A stretch of 64,000 bases of DNA, from the NCBI GenBank assembly GCA_015178975.1, contig WHVD01000001.1:1178001-1242000 (forward strand), given 5' to 3'. This document shows positions 44,140 through 56,578 of the stretch, piece by piece. The position numbers were made by a program, and so were the translations under genes. Origin of the DNA: Hysterangium stoloniferum. Its lineage: Eukaryota; Basidiomycota; Agaricomycetes; Hysterangiales; Hysterangiaceae. Below the pieces are notes generated by a model. That model was not told where the DNA came from and searched no databases. It saw nothing but the letters and a program-made list of their open reading frames with translations. The first letter of the stretch is position 1, and each line of letters begins with the position of its first letter.

Positions 44140-45814
44140 GAAAGGAGGGTGGGTGTTGGCTTTCTGTACTGAATCGATCGATTATCTACTGTGAGAATTT
44201 TCCGAGGCCAGATCATACCATTGTAGAATCACTCTTTGATGTAATGTCGCAAGATGTATATGTTTTTGCCATCCAAGACACCGTTTTTCCTAGTGCGATG
44301 TCCTGAATGCGAAGAACTCAGAACCAACTTTTGAGTATTGTTTCACGGGAAAATCAGTGGCGAAGCTGCTGACCACACCAGACATGACACTGCCCCTGAT
44401 CGAGTCCATAGATTCAACGCAAATTGGCCTTTTCCCTGACTTCCCTAGTCATTCTAAATCCGGGCTGATATTTCATTGACCTCAAAAGGTGTCTGTCATA
44501 TGCCTCTTCCCATAATGACCAGAGGGGAGATCGAGCCCACATCAGGGATTGAAAATGTCTACACCCATTATGTAGACTCCCTAGACTCCCTAGCCTCCCT
44601 AGATCTATAGTAAGCTTTTATACCGACTAGTAAATAGGGATCTCGCAAAAGTAGTGTGTCTAGCCGAGTCTATCCGAGCTAGCTAGCTCTCCTAGATGGC
44701 TGCAGACAATATAGACGGCATACTTACTGATCTTCCCATTGTCCTGATGCAAGCAAGTAGAAGAGGAAGGAAAGAAGGTATTGCTTCTGTAAAAGGCATA
44801 AGTCTGTCGAATACGCTTTTGAAACGGTGATCGAATTGTACCTGCAACGAACTGACCCGACATGGGAGGAGGATCATTCAATTCACCGGGTACAGCAATC
44901 AGCACAGTGCGGGGTGGTTTGTAGGACTACTGCTCACGATAAAACCAAATTGACTATACTAAAACCTCGTCAAGAAATGCATTCATGGAGTAGGAAAAAC
45001 TAATGAAATAACATTACATCAAAATGAAGGATAGGTAGATGTTTAATACCACACGTACTAAAGACCATTGCGATTCCTATTGCTGAAAAAACAGGGACAG
45101 GCTATATACTAAACAGTAGCACCGAGGACACGGAGAGTGGCCCCTTATCTAGCAGGACTAAATGTAACTTTGGTTAATTTGGAGCTAGTTACCCTTCAAA
45201 AAGGTCGGGCTCTACTCTGAATTGTCAAAAATGACAGTGAAATTTCCAAAGTAGCGTGCCTACTAAAAACGAGTCATTTGTTGTCTGATCAAGAATTCCA
45301 GAATCATCCACATTGAGATTATAGACATTGGTCTTAACAGGGGAAGCAGAGGGGGATAAGGCCTCTGAGATACCGGGGCACAATGCTATTGAGTCACTTG
45401 CAGTTCATAAGGATGGCGGGAGGGATCAGATTACAGGGTTGTGTCCAGCACCGGCATCTAGGAAATCGTGTCTCAACCTCGCACGAAATGGAGGATCATA
45501 AACATGACTCTTATGCCTTTAGTATAATGGAAAACGTAATGTATGTTATAGAGCAGCCCGATATAGCACAAACAATATCACTTCCTAGTAAATCAAAGGG
45601 TCAAACGTCGTCCAAAGTGTCAAAATGACTCAACATTCAATCCATTGGTACGGCTAAAATAGAACAGATAACTGTTTGGAAGACCACTAATCAACCAACA
45701 ATACGTCATGCTTCAGCCCCAGTCGGATCCTTACACCATGGAGGTCCTGGAGATATGTTTCGGTGGTGCGCATTGAATAGGCCAACATTCACACAGATAA
45801 ATAGAACCCTCACC
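44140..45814. other. Intergenic, no gene recognised
   Basis: Between the FCP1-like gene and the right BTB gene. It contains a small CCCTAGACTCCCTAG-type repeat near 44575-44605 and several short open frames without domains (for example 45383-45628). Nothing could be supported. Confidence 0.45.
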
Positions 45815-46755
45815 TTACACAGTTTGTGGGAGATTTGCCCATTGGGCGAGAACAAAGTCTGATATCGCACTCACTACATGTTGACGACAAGTCGAGCATC
45901 TTTCTCCACTTTTGATGGGGATGTTTGCGCCCTGCTCTATAGTGGTTATGGCGGGCGGGCGCGAAGCAGGGTAGTTCTCCACAAGGCTCAACAACCATCT
46001 TAACCACCTTTCCGTACCGGAACCGAGATCATCTTTGCAATTAGGATGAAGTGCCCATTTACGCATTAATCCAACGGTTTGCCAACGGCGTTCCATTTCA
46101 TTTCGGCGTTCTCTATGGAGCCATGTAAGTCTCCAAAGGTCCATGGGATTAAGCCGGGATAAGGACGGATGCAAGATGGGGCCAGGGTAGACATCTTTAT
46201 CACATGAATGCGCTGAAGCGAGCTTCATCACATCCTCCCATCTCAGGCGACATCCTAGCCAATAAAGGTCAAGGGGATTAGCAGGGGCAAGTGTGGAATC
46301 ACGTAGAAGAAGCATTCTTAAAATGGATAGGACCCCCCGCATCTCCCATTTCTCAGCAATGAGTGCAATCGGCGCTATTTCCTTCACTGTAGAAAGGCTT
46401 GGAAATTCCTTGCCTGTTATGATTCGAAGAATACCTTCGATCGCGACACTATCTTCATCCAGAGTATCGATGACAACACTGGAGTTCTCTGGTTGAGGCA
46501 GTGACAAAGTTGTTCCAAATAAGTCAGATGATGCTCGTAATATGTTTGCGTTGACGAGGAATTTAACATTGTCGCTTGACACTAATGTCACTGCTTCGTC
46601 GGCTTCTTTGATCACGTCGCAAAACTGGGGATGATATTCAGGAAGCTTCTGTGTGAAAAAGATTGGAGAGGGTAAATCGAGACAACACTGTTGGTGTGAA
46701 TGCTCACGACTTGTTGATCAGCGTCCTGGACAGGCGGACTAGCGTTGGTTTCCAT
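45815..46755 (-). CDS. BTB/POZ domain protein (intact right copy)
   Basis: Exon 1 46708-46755 (METNASPPVQDADQQV), a 59-nt intron (GTGAGC...CACACAG), and exon 2 45815-46648 give 293 residues. The BTB/POZ fold is at about residues 20-120: YHPQFCDVIKEADEAVTLVS, VKFLVNANILRASSDLFG, SSVVIDTLDEDSVAIEGILR, IAPIALIAEKWEMRGVLSIL. The C-terminal half (LYWLGCRLRWEDVMKLASAH, HPSLSRLNPMDLWRLTWLHR) resembles the helical region after BTB in many basidiomycete BTB proteins and has a CSTCRQHV pair of cysteines near the end. BTB domains mediate dimerisation or Cullin-3 binding; the partner is unknown. It is transcribed away from the NLR gene at 48106, so they may share control. Confidence 0.85.
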
Positions 46756-48105
46756 TTCTGTTGGATTCAAATCGTTGTTTTGAGTCACTACGGGTAATTT
46801 GTTCTTCGAATAGTTGGTATGGCTTTAGTCATGCATACAATAGCTGTTACGTTGAAGACAAGAATACGAAAGGATTTTGAGTCTGTATGCGAAGCTCAGT
46901 GAGTGAATAACTTTCACTATATATTATAGTACCTGTATGCGAAGCTACAAGATGTTTAATAAGTAATAGAATGATAATAAATCATTGCGCATATACCTCA
47001 GTGAGTGAATAACTTTCACTGAGGTATATGGCGAATATTGCGACTTTTTATTTACTTTGTAATTGGTTAGGAGAGTTATTAGGAGAGTAAAAAGGAAGGA
47101 TTTCGATACTCGAAGTTTCTGGTTAATTACATCATTAGTTCTCCCTTATGGCACTATAGTATATGCGCATACACTCGTCATTGCGGATTCGATCGCGATT
47201 TCGGTTTATGCGAAGCCTTGCTATTATTAACAATAACAAAACCTGAAACCTACCGAGTAAGTGGTGACCAAATCCCCTTAAAGCGTGACCATTTGTTGCT
47301 TAAACGGGACCGAATGTTGTTATGGGCGTGACAACAACAGGTGGCCGAAACGGGATTTCAGGGATGAATGAGATATTTTAGCTTTCTTTACATAATTTTT
47401 AAGTTTTGCGCGTAGCTGAAATCTGTCGACTCAGCCGACTAACAGCAGCTAACAGTGAGCAATTGTGAAATTAGCAAAATTGGAGACACCACTCATACGT
47501 GGGAAGCGTCTTTGAGATAGACTTCCTCTGCCCATATCCCTCTGCAAGTCAATAATATTTGAGTGCGTATCTTTGTCATTTCGAGCTAGAGACTATCATT
47601 ACATCGTCAATGCTCTCTGTCGCGCACACGGGCTTGGGGCTTATCTATCTATGTCGCAATCAGTCCTGTACCAAAAAGCAGACAATAAAATTCATATTTC
47701 TTCGACCTGGACCATGTCGCGGCCTAAGAATAAGTTGAAATGACACATACGTTTGCTTTTCAACGCCGGTGGCTGCCACTAAGACGCGATGAAATACCGT
47801 TTCCTTCACTCTATGCCCCCTGCTGTTTATGCTACGCAGGAGTAACATTATTCCATGTGGTTCACATCTGTATTGTCCGATCAGAAATTGTCGAATGACG
47901 CTGTTATTGTCTAAGGCCAACGTTCAGATTAAATCTGAAGAATTTGCTTTCCTGTTCCGACACATGCAATGATTACTCGATAAGAACTACGAGGCGGTGC
48001 ACCGTGGGTACAGAGAAGCAAGTCACAAGTCACCAACGTATCACCACTCTCGCCACGTTGATCTGCGTACTTAGCACTCCCTTACTAGAACCATACCATC
48101 TCATC
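46756..48105. promoter_or_regulatory. Shared intergenic region of right BTB and NLR genes
   Basis: Divergent start codons lie on both sides. It keeps the stem-loop (about 46990-47030), the GCATACAG direct repeats and the GTGAAAGTTATTCAC-type palindromes of the left arm, with small indels. It is about 170 bp shorter than the left version. No additional gene is supported. Confidence 0.6.
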
Positions 48106-51100
48106 ATGCCGTTTTTGGCGAAGCTGCGTCATCATTTTGCTAAAATCGAACTAAGAAGTGGTCATTCCCCTGATGTCGTGGAGCAACCGGGAGACACATA
48201 CAATGATCCCGGTTTCGGAATTAAGGAACTTTCACCGGGGACTACCCCCACGATAGAGTGAGTGATTGAGCTTTAAACATATCAGTTTCCGCTTCCTAAC
48301 CTTGTATAGTATTGTCGCTATTCATGGGCTCGATGGGCATCGCGAAAAGTCCTGGACGGCCGATAACGACAAGCTCTGGCTCCAGGACTTTCTCCCACAG
48401 GCTATACCTGGAGCGCGCATTTTGTCATATGGTTACGATGCTTACACAGAGAATTCATTGTGTGAACAGACTTTATATGGCCATGCACAGAATTTCCTTG
48501 TACGACTTCGCATGTCTAGGGAAACAGACGACACTAAGGTTCACTGACTGAAATCACTGGTATTTGGCTTGCTTCCTGACGACTTTTTTTTTCTATATTT
48601 GATAGAAACGCCCCATAATCTTCATCGCACATAGCCTAGGTGGCATTATTCTTAAGAGTGTACGTCACCTCATAATAATAAAAAATCGCGCTTCATTTCA
48701 TTCATACTTGGGAACAGGCCCTATTACAAGCAAATGCTGCCCATAAAGGGCATCTTTTCCCACATAAATGGATTCATTTGTCAACATATGGCATCATCTT
48801 CCTTGGTACCCCTCACCAAGGAACAGACATAGCGCCCAACCTTGTTTCGCTATGCAGGCGGCCAAACAATATCTTGTTGAGGCATTTGACCGCTCACTCC
48901 GAACTATTACAACAACAAATATCTGATTTTAATGCGATCACTGCCCATTTACACATGAATTTTTTCTATGAAACTTTAGCTACTACTCTCCCTGGTCATA
49001 TTTCAACTGTGAGTTTAGAAATTTTAATATACCTGAAGGAAATGTTAAATTATAGTATGTATCTAGATTGTTCCCAGATCATCTGCTGTGGTGCCTGGGG
49101 CTGTCAACATAGAACCGATAGGCATGAATAAGGATCACACTGGGATGTCCAAATTTGAGTCTGTTAATGATGACGACTTCAAGGCTGTGTTGTGTGTTAT
49201 ACAAGATATGGTCAAGAAAGCGCCAGCTGCAGTTCATGTCCGGTGGATTAAATTTAATGATCAAAGTGGTGTGTGTTAACAAAATAGACATACATGGGTT
49301 AACATTATTCAGCAGAGGATACCCCCAATGGGCCTATATATATGCCCAAGCTCTGTCCTAGTCCAAGCTTTGTGGGACAGGAGAAATATCTTATCAGACT
49401 CCGAAAGTTTTTTGCTCTGGAGAACTGCCTCAATTCCCTCCCGGCATGGAAACGGTTCCTTTTGTATGGCATGGGAGGAGTTGGGAAAACACAGATTTGT
49501 TTGAAATTTATTGAAGAGCTACTTAGCAATGACTAGTGAGCTGCTAATCATTTATTTATTCTTATCAGCACTGACAGCAAGGTATTAAGTAACTTTTGGA
49601 AGATTTTCTGGATAGATGGTACAAATACAGAAACATTAGGAAATGGTTTTTTAAGTATTGCTGATGATCTTCAAATTAAATCCAAGGGCATTGAAAAGGC
49701 TTCGGAGGAAGTTTTGAGGTGGCTTACAACCATTCAAAAGAGGTGTCTCATCATCTTTGACAATGCTGATGGAATGGATGGAGTGGTTAAAGACTATTTA
49801 CAACAGATGCGGCAGATTCATGTGCTGATTACTAGCCGTAATCCTGGGCTAGCCAGCCATGTCACAGAGTCAATGAATGTTATGCCAATGGAGAGTGATG
49901 AAGCAGTTGCCCTCTTTCAAGCTGCAGCCAAATCTGATAAGGAAGCTGATGTTACAATACAGAAATTGTCAGAGGAGATTGTTACCAAACTTGGCTGCTT
50001 GCCTCTGGCACTAGACATTGCTGGTGCAGCCATCTCAACTGGACTCTGTAGGATGTCAGAGTATCTAATTATGCTTCAAAAATATCAAAGAGACTTTTTT
50101 GATGCAGACAATCCATCTATGAAAGGGGCACTAGGATATAATCACACTGTTTATAGTACTTTAAAAGTGTCATATGATCTGATTGAAAAGCAGGCTATGT
50201 CCTCAACAAGGGCACAAAATGCATTATTCATAATGAATATGTTGGGGTTCTTTCATCACCAGAACATCATGGAAAGCATCTTCAAACGAGCTGCAGAATT
50301 TCCACCTGCAAATACTTATGATGGGAGATTGAAAACCACTTCATCAGATCTACCAGCTCAGCTGCTCAGATGTGATAGTGATGAGGAGTGGGAAAGTCTG
50401 CCATTCAGATCAGCCATGCAAGTCCTCTGTGATTATTCATTTCTCTCCAGAGATCCAGTTACACAATATTCATGTTCATGGACAATACACCCAGTAATTC
50501 ATATGTGGATAAGAGATCAGGCACTGGGTATAAATTGTATACCCCATTATTATGCAGCCAGAGCATTAATAGTAGGCAGCATCAATAATTCAAATACAAT
50601 GAATGACATATTATTCCGACGAGATGTTCTGTCTCACATTATTGCAAATCAGTCTGTGACTAATGGAAAGAAAAAAGACTACTATGATGATTTTTCTGAG
50701 AGATTTGCTCTAGTGTACAAATTGGGTGGTAAATGCTTAGATGCAGAATTGCTGGAGGTAGAGGTGATGGAATCCAGGGAGAAAATCCTAGGCACTGAAC
50801 ATCCAGAGACTCTGAGTGCAAGGGCCAACTTGGCTGCCACATATTATGAACTGGGTAGATGGACTGATGCAGAACATCTGGAGGTCCAGGTGCTGAAGGC
50901 CAGGGAGCAGCTCCTAGGCACTGAACACCCAGACACACTGGATGCCAGGGCCAACTTGGCTGTCACATATCGTTGGCTGGGAAGATGGACTGATGCAGAA
51001 CATCTGGAGGTCCAGGTGCTGAAGGCCAGGGAGCAGCTCCTAGGCACTGAACACCCAGACACACTGGATGCCAGGGCCAGCTTGGCTGCCACATATTATC

Positions 51101-53574
51101 GACTGGGTAGATGGACTGATGCAGAACAACTGGAGGTGCAGGTGCTGAAGGTCAGGGAGCAACTCCTAGGCACTGAACACCCAGACACACTGAGTGCCAG
51201 GGCCAGCTTGGCTGCCACATATTATCAGCTGGGTAGATGGACTGATGCAGAACATCTGGAGGTCCAGGTGCTGAAGGCCAGGGAGCAGCTCCTAGGCACT
51301 GAACACCCAGACACACTGCATGCCAGGGCCAGCTTGGCTGCCACATATCGTCAACTGGGTAGATGGACTGATGCAGAACAACTGGAGGTCCAGGTGCTGA
51401 AGGCCAGGGAGCAGCTCCTAGGCACTGAACACCCAGACACACTGGATACCAGGGCCAACTTGGCTGCCACATATCGTCAACTGGGTAGATGGACTGATGC
51501 AGAACATCTGGAGGTCCAGGTGCTGAAGGCCAGGGAGCAGCTGCTAGGCACTGAACACCCAGACACACTGAGTGCAAGGGCCAACTTGGCTGCCACATAT
51601 TATCAGCTGGGCAGATGGACTGATGCAGAACATCTGGATGTCCAGGTGCTGAAGGCCAGGGAGAAGCTCCTAGGCACTGAACACCCAGACACACTGAGTG
51701 CCAGGGCCAGCTTGGCTGCCACATATTATCAGCTGGGTAGATGGACTGATGCAGAACATCTGGAGGTCCAGGTGCTGAAGGCCAGGGAGCAGCTCCTAGG
51801 CACTGAACACCCAGACACACTGCATGCCAGGGCCAGCTTGGCTGCCACATATTATCAGCTGGGTAGATGGACTGATGCAGAACATCTGGAGGTCCAGGTG
51901 CTGAAGGCCAGGGAGCAGCTCCTAGGCACTGAACACCCAGACACACTGCATGCCAGGGCCAGCTTGGCTGCCACATATCGTCAACTGGGTAGATGGACTG
52001 ATGCAGAACATCTGGAAGTCCAGGTGCTGAAGGCCAGGGAGCAGCTCCTAGGCACTGAACACCCAGACACACTGCATGCCAGGGCCAACTTGGCTGTCAC
52101 ATATCGTTGGCTGGGAAGATGGACTGATGCAGAACATCTGGAGGTCCAGGTGCTGAAGGCCAGGGAGCAGCTCCTAGGCACTGAACACCCAGACACACTG
52201 CATGCCAGGGCCAGCTTGGCTGCCACATATTATCAACTGGGTAGATGGACTGATGCAGAACAACTGGAGGTCCAGGTGCTGAAGGCCAGGGAGCAGCTCC
52301 TAGGCACTGAACACCCAGACACACTGCATGCCAGGGCCAGCTTGGCTGCCACATATCGTCAACTGGGTAGATGGACTGATGCAGAACAACTGGAGGTCCA
52401 GGTGCTGAAGGCCAGGGAGCAGCTCCTAGGCACTGAACACCCAGACACACTGCATGCCAGGGCCAATTTGGCTGCCACATATCGTCAACTGGGTAGATGG
52501 ACTGATACAGAACATCTGGAGGTCCAGGTGCTGAAGGCCAGGGAGCAGCTCCTAGGCACTGAACACCCAGACACACTGCATGCCAGGGCCAATTTGGCTG
52601 CCACATATCGTCAACTGGGTAGATGGACTGATGCAGAACATCTGGAGGTCCAGGTGCTGAAGGCCAGGGAGCAGCTCCTAGGCACTGAACACCCAGACAC
52701 ACTGGATGCCAGGGCCAGCTTGGCTGCCACATATTGTCGACTGGGTAGATGGACTGATGCAGAACAACTGGAGGTGCAGGTGCTGAAGGTCAGGGAGCAA
52801 CTCCTAGGCACTGAACACCCAGACACACTGAGTGCCAGGGCCAGCTTGGCTGCCACATATTATCAGCTGGGTAGATGGACTGATGCAGAACATCTGGAGG
52901 TCCAGGTGCTGAAGGCCAGGGAGCAGCTCCTAGGCACTGAACACCCAGACACACTGCATGCCAGGGCCAGCTTGGCTGCCACATATCGTCAACTGGGTAG
53001 ATGGACTGATGCAGAACATCTGGAAGTCCAGGTGCTGAAGGCCAGGGAGCAGCTCCTAGGCACTGAACACCCAGACACACTGCATGCCAGGGCCAGCTTG
53101 GCTGCCACATATTGTCGACTGGGTAGATGGACTGATGCAGAACAACTGGAGGTCCAGGTGCTGAAGGCCAGGGAGCAGCTCCTAGGCACTGAACACCCAG
53201 ACACACTGGATGCCAGGGCCAGCTTGGCTGCCACATATTGTCGACTGGGTAGATGGACTGATGCAGAACAACTGGAGGTGCAGGTGCTGAAGGTCAGGGA
53301 GCAGCTCCTAGGCACTGAACACCCAGACACACTGTGTGCCAGGGCCAGCTTGGCTGCCACATATTATCAGCTGGGTAGATGGACTGATGCAGAACATCTG
53401 GATGTCCAGGTGCTGAAGGCCAGGGAGCAGCTCCTAGGCACTGAACACCCAGACACACTGAGTGCCAAGGCCAACTTGGCTGCCCAACTGGGTAGATGGA
53501 CTGATGCAGAACAACTACAGGTGCAGGTCCTGGAAGGTAGCAAGCACATATTAGGCACTGCACTGAACAGATAA
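48106..53574 (+). pseudogene. NLR-like gene, right copy, frameshift in hydrolase exon
   Basis: Exons 48106-48257, 48310-48538, 48606-49008, 49067-49268, 49313-49535 and 49569-53574 match the left gene exactly in borders and intron lengths, except that exon 3 is 403 instead of 405 nt. Two bases are missing in the ATAATAATA stretch near 48675, so the frame is lost just after AHSLGGIILKSVRHLIII and stops within about 25 codons. Everything downstream is open: NB-ARC (GMGGVGKT, CLIIFDNAD, CLPLALDIAG, IHPVIHMW) and about 21 TPR units ending ...LEGSKHILGTALNR. Without the deletion it would encode about 1738 residues. A translation start downstream of the break, giving an NB-ARC-TPR protein, cannot be excluded. 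A sequencing error at this low-complexity site is also possible. Confidence 0.82.
50730..53565 (+). repeat. 126-bp TPR tandem array, right copy
   Basis: About 21 full 42-residue units and a shortened last one. Typical unit: GRWTDAEHLEVQVLKAREQ, then LLGTEHPDTL, then HARASLAATYRQL. Compared with the left array, HARAS/SARAS/DARAS replaces SSRAN/SARAN, AEH is common where the left has AEQ, and S/N before EQLLG is absent. Several adjacent units are identical or nearly so at the nucleotide level, which indicates recent array turnover. Confidence 0.95.
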
Positions 53575-55283
53575 ATCTGTGGCAGTCAGACACTGACATC
53601 CCTTGTAAACATGTTGGGGTCATTGTTATTTGCCAAATATGGCCAGTGAACACTTTGAACATTCATGTAGTGGCCATGACCTCAGATAAGAAAGATCAGG
53701 AAGTTACATATGTATGTAATAAGCCGTCTCTGAAAACCATCACTTCATGAATGGTCCATGTGGATTAATAGCATCAACAAATATGTCATGTTTTGCATCT
53801 TCTGCAAAACATTTGGTGTCTTGCATAATGTTCACCAAATTTCCCTATCCTTTTCAATGTATTCATGTGTTCATTGTTTGCACACTGCTTAGTTTTTTTG
53901 TCTAACATAGCCACCATCATTTTTTTTTTATTGCTCCACCTGTTTTCTGATGCATTTTATAGTCATGTATTTGTTTTGGTGTATTTCATAATGTTTGTGA
54001 TATTTCACTTCCCTTTTTAATTCATCTTATCAGTCACCTTTCATATATTTTTTGGTTTCTGTCTAAGGTTGCCAACACCATGCCTTCTTTTAATTTGCAA
54101 CCACCACTTTTGTCTCTCTTATGGACACTTGTGAGTTGATCTCAAAAATGACTATGCACTTTTTGAATATACATTTTGTAGCCATCCAATGGTTTTTCAA
54201 CATTGTTTCATTTCTGTTTCCTATTTTAGTGGTTCATGACACCCAACAACAATGATGTCATTCTTTGCATCACAATGGAGGATAACCAAAAACTTTAAAA
54301 GTTATTTATCCACTCAAGTATATGTATTTATATTGTTTGCTGTAGAATTAATATTTCATCAAATTCAGTCCATCAGGTGACATTCTGGAGAATAAGGAAA
54401 TATTAATATTAATCTTGTAACTGACAAACATTTAGTCAAACAAACATATATAGATTATCCTTTTGAAGATGAATTCTACAACATGGATTGGTTGGCCAGA
54501 TACTGTATGTAGTTCTGGTTAACTTCCTAAATTAAATAAATTTAAATTATATGAACTATATTTGAAAGTTTGCATGTATACATTCAAGAGCATGCATCTC
54601 ATCCCCAAGATTAAGTCATAACCCAAGTAATGTTGTTTGACCATGATATTTGTGGATATTTAAAAGTTGCAGAGACACTAGAGAATGCATTTTATCCCAA
54701 AGATTAGGTAACAACCCAGATAATCTTGTTTAACCATGACATTTGTGCATATTTTAAAAGAGCATACAAGTCTTAAAGATGAAATGTTGGGGCAATGAAA
54801 TATAAACTCCTAAAACATATAGTCATAGCCAGAGGAAATAGTCTCACTTTAAAATATGAGGACTTTTTCATAAAATTTTGTATATTCAATAAATTGTGAC
54901 TATCCTCCAATGAAATCATTACCAGCATTTCACTAATCCACTCTCATTTTCTTCTTTGTCTGGTAAGTCAATTACATTTTATTTTATTTTCCAAATCATT
55001 TCTGTTTGTCTTCATTTAGATCATAATGACTTGTTTTCCATTTGTCTCCTTTAGTATCCCCACATGCTCATATTTGCATTGTTATGTTTATTTCTTGTTC
55101 TCTCCTTGTTTGCATGAATTCTTCATGCTCTATTTTTCAGGTGAGTCTACATACCCACTCCAATGTGGAAAGATTTCATTGGGAAGGGAACTCATCTACT
55201 GTAGTATTCTGACACTTCCAACTATACAATTGTGTTCATGACAATTTTAAGGTAGGTACATATGTACATAGGAGGATGGTCAC
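53575..55283. other. AT-rich 3' flank and inverted-repeat element, right arm
   Basis: Counterpart of 5224-7000 on the left. Its parts are NLR 3' flank (53575-54380), then one arm of the long inverted-repeat element (54380-54905), then its AT-rich centre. No gene is supported; the frame at 55026-55241 is low in complexity. Confidence 0.55.
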
Positions 55284-56090
55284 TGTTAGGATACACACAC
55301 AGGGCAGGTCTCCGGAGAAACCCGCGGGATATCCGGTAGGACTTGGCTTCAGCTTATAGGCTGCGCCCTCGCTAGATTGTGTTGTCCAATTTCAGACAGG
55401 CAGATGGGAATCCTGGGGAGTCCGGGCGGGGGTCGTAGGTTGTGGGTCGTGAGTCGTGAGTCGAGGTTGGTGAGAGAGATCGATGCGCCGGAGCCCGTGG
55501 GCTCCGACTAGTAAAAGCGATGTGAATCAAGCAAGGGTTTTAGAGTGGAAAATGTTATTAGATTACTGGGGGGAATCTAAGCTAATTTTCTGACTGGATT
55601 GTATGTACAACATCTGCCAGTTTATATAGACCATGGAGTGAATAACATACCAAATCCAGTAATGACGAAACGAAACTAACAAAACATAAAATGGGAATAG
55701 TAAACACCAAGTTTGGTGTTAGGAACAGGATGGAACGGAGCAGAGTCTGAATTGTGACAAAGCATAACCCATAATGGGAAATGGAGCGGGAGCGGAGTCC
55801 TAAATCGTGACAGGTCATTTGACTAAAATGGGAACGGGGCTCGATTAGAGCAGTGACGGGATTCTGAGCGGGGTCCAGTGACTGATGCATGGGACGAAGA
55901 CGGACATAGACAGAGACGGAGTCCGGGGGAAGTCCGGTGACTGATATGTGTCTTAATGAGGTCGTACGTAACAAGTCTTGATGTAACAGAGTCCGGGCGG
56001 GAAATCCTATAAGCAGACAATTGGTGCTTGTAGCATGTGGGGGCATACGGGTTAGTGCCCAGAGTCCGGTGGGATTGTCCAGTCGTAACA
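55284..56090. mobile_element. Solo LTR with target duplication
   Basis: An 807-bp LTR (TGTTAGGATACACACA...CAGTCGTAACA) flanked by GTCAC at 55279-55283 and 56091-56095. Same family as the LTRs at 3426 and 3825. It sits in the loop of the long inverted-repeat element but at a different site from the left-arm LTR, so it inserted independently after the arms separated. Confidence 0.93.
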
Positions 56091-56095
56091 GTCAC

Positions 56096-56576
56096 AACTT
56101 CTTGAATATCCAAAATTTTACTGAAAAACCCTCACATTGTTTGGGAAGAGTATTCCTTTTGGCTATGACTACCTATTCTATGAGTTTATATTTCATTACC
56201 CCAAAAATTTATCTTTAAGACTTGTGTGGCCCTTTAAAATATGCACAAATGTCATGGCACTGGACCCCAAGGTTTTCAGAGTTGAAAAACCTTTCAAAAA
56301 TCCTACTATTTGGCCAAATTTTCTAAGAGGAAACACCATTAGTCAGAGTTTCCTGATACAAATTTTTAAGGTTTTCAGATATGAATTTCCACTTTGGAAA
56401 ATCCTACTAAAACTTAAAAATTTCAAACAATTTATCAGTTCAAGGAATTCTTAGAGAATTTGGCCAAATATTAGGATTTTCAGATGGTTTTCAAACTCCA
56501 AAAACCTTGGGATGACTCCAGTGTGGCTAAACAAGATTATTTGGGCTATCACCTAATATTTGGGAGAGGATGTATG
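56096..56576. other. Second arm of long inverted-repeat element, part 1
   Basis: Continues the element interrupted by the solo LTR and is itself cut by a Tc1-like element; the rest follows at 58194-58550. A local stretch (56265-56520) contains GGTTTTCAGA-type repeats (CAGAGTTGAAAAACC, AGGTTTTCAGATATG) not seen in the left arm. No gene. Confidence 0.5.
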
Positions 56577-56578
56577 TA

